Of a stretch of DNA of 64,000 nucleotides, positions 63,882-64,000 are shown piece by piece. The stretch comes from Mucilaginibacter roseus (GTDB lineage Bacteria; Bacteroidota; Bacteroidia; Sphingobacteriales; Sphingobacteriaceae). The notes below the pieces were generated by a model. That model did not search any database, was not told where the DNA came from, and was given only the letters and a program-made list of their open reading frames with translations. Numbering within the stretch: position 1 is the stretch's first letter; each line of letters opens with the position of its first letter. The stretch spans positions 272,497 through 336,496 of the forward strand of contig NZ_JAJPWV010000005.1 of the NCBI RefSeq assembly GCF_021215455.1. The letters are read 5' to 3'. A program made the position numbers and the translations under genes.

Positions 63882-64000
63882 TTGAATTTAAAGTTTCTGA
63901 TGGGCTTAAATTAATAATCGTTGAGTAATGGGACTTCAGATATGATGTCATCGCTAAATTATAAAACGAACCTAAATAACCCGAATGTTATAAACGCAAA

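Noticed and set aside
1..64000. CRISPR array, insertion sequence, rRNA operon or prophage
   Set aside because: No spaced direct repeats, no transposase or integrase frames and no rRNA-like sequence were seen.

Overview
The window reads as a chromosomal segment of a glycan-degrading soil or plant-associated Bacteroidota, most likely Sphingobacteriaceae and close to Mucilaginibacter. The evidence is a SusC/SusD pair, many exported glycoside hydrolases, a DUF3822-RsmD pair, TAnnTTTG-type -7 boxes and moderate GC. The genus is inferred from protein style, not from a search.

Layout. 1-1632: the tail of an unknown gene, a short-chain dehydrogenase and a stretch of decayed genes (an internally deleted MFS transporter and a frameshifted small protein). 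1681-4670: housekeeping genes mnmE, an NdpA-like nucleoid protein and a stand-alone CHC2 zinc-finger protein, closed by a strong bidirectional terminator. 4679-29537: a large polysaccharide utilisation locus. A long minus-strand run goes SusC, SusD, perfect stem-loop, FG-GAP/ASPIC protein, vanadium-haloperoxidase/PAP2-like enzyme, ROK regulator, GH29, GH2, GH92 and a DoxX-like membrane protein. Divergent GH3 and GH20-GH29 units lie at its end. The enzyme set (alpha-mannosidase, beta-mannosidase-type GH2, hexosaminidase, two fucosidases, a xylosidase-like GH3) fits N-glycan breakdown, possibly plant N-glycans.

30313-40357: acyl-CoA ligase, OmpA/PD40 protein, QueE, a lipoprotein with a Rieske protein, RsmD-DUF3822, GNAT, SDR, MFS and a small XRE regulator. 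40476-47067: a tetR-MFP-RND-OMF efflux operon with two copies of a palindromic operator. 47284-49989: a paired M16 peptidase operon. 50068-50140: tRNA-Lys(CTT). 50184-52336: a strikingly AT-rich two-gene islet of unknown function with its own dyad-flanked promoter, placed directly behind the tRNA. This is the best candidate for an undescribed system.

52344-55535: a Tat-exported SGNH hydrolase, a PepSY membrane protein and a class III cyclase with an unusual purine-site residue. 55806-63831: a uronate catabolic operon of DUF2264, BNR_4 (broken by one missing base), GH88, DUF4861, KduI, KduD and an ExuT-like transporter. It would convert unsaturated uronate-ended oligosaccharides to 2-keto-3-deoxygluconate. 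It has no SusC/D of its own in this window.
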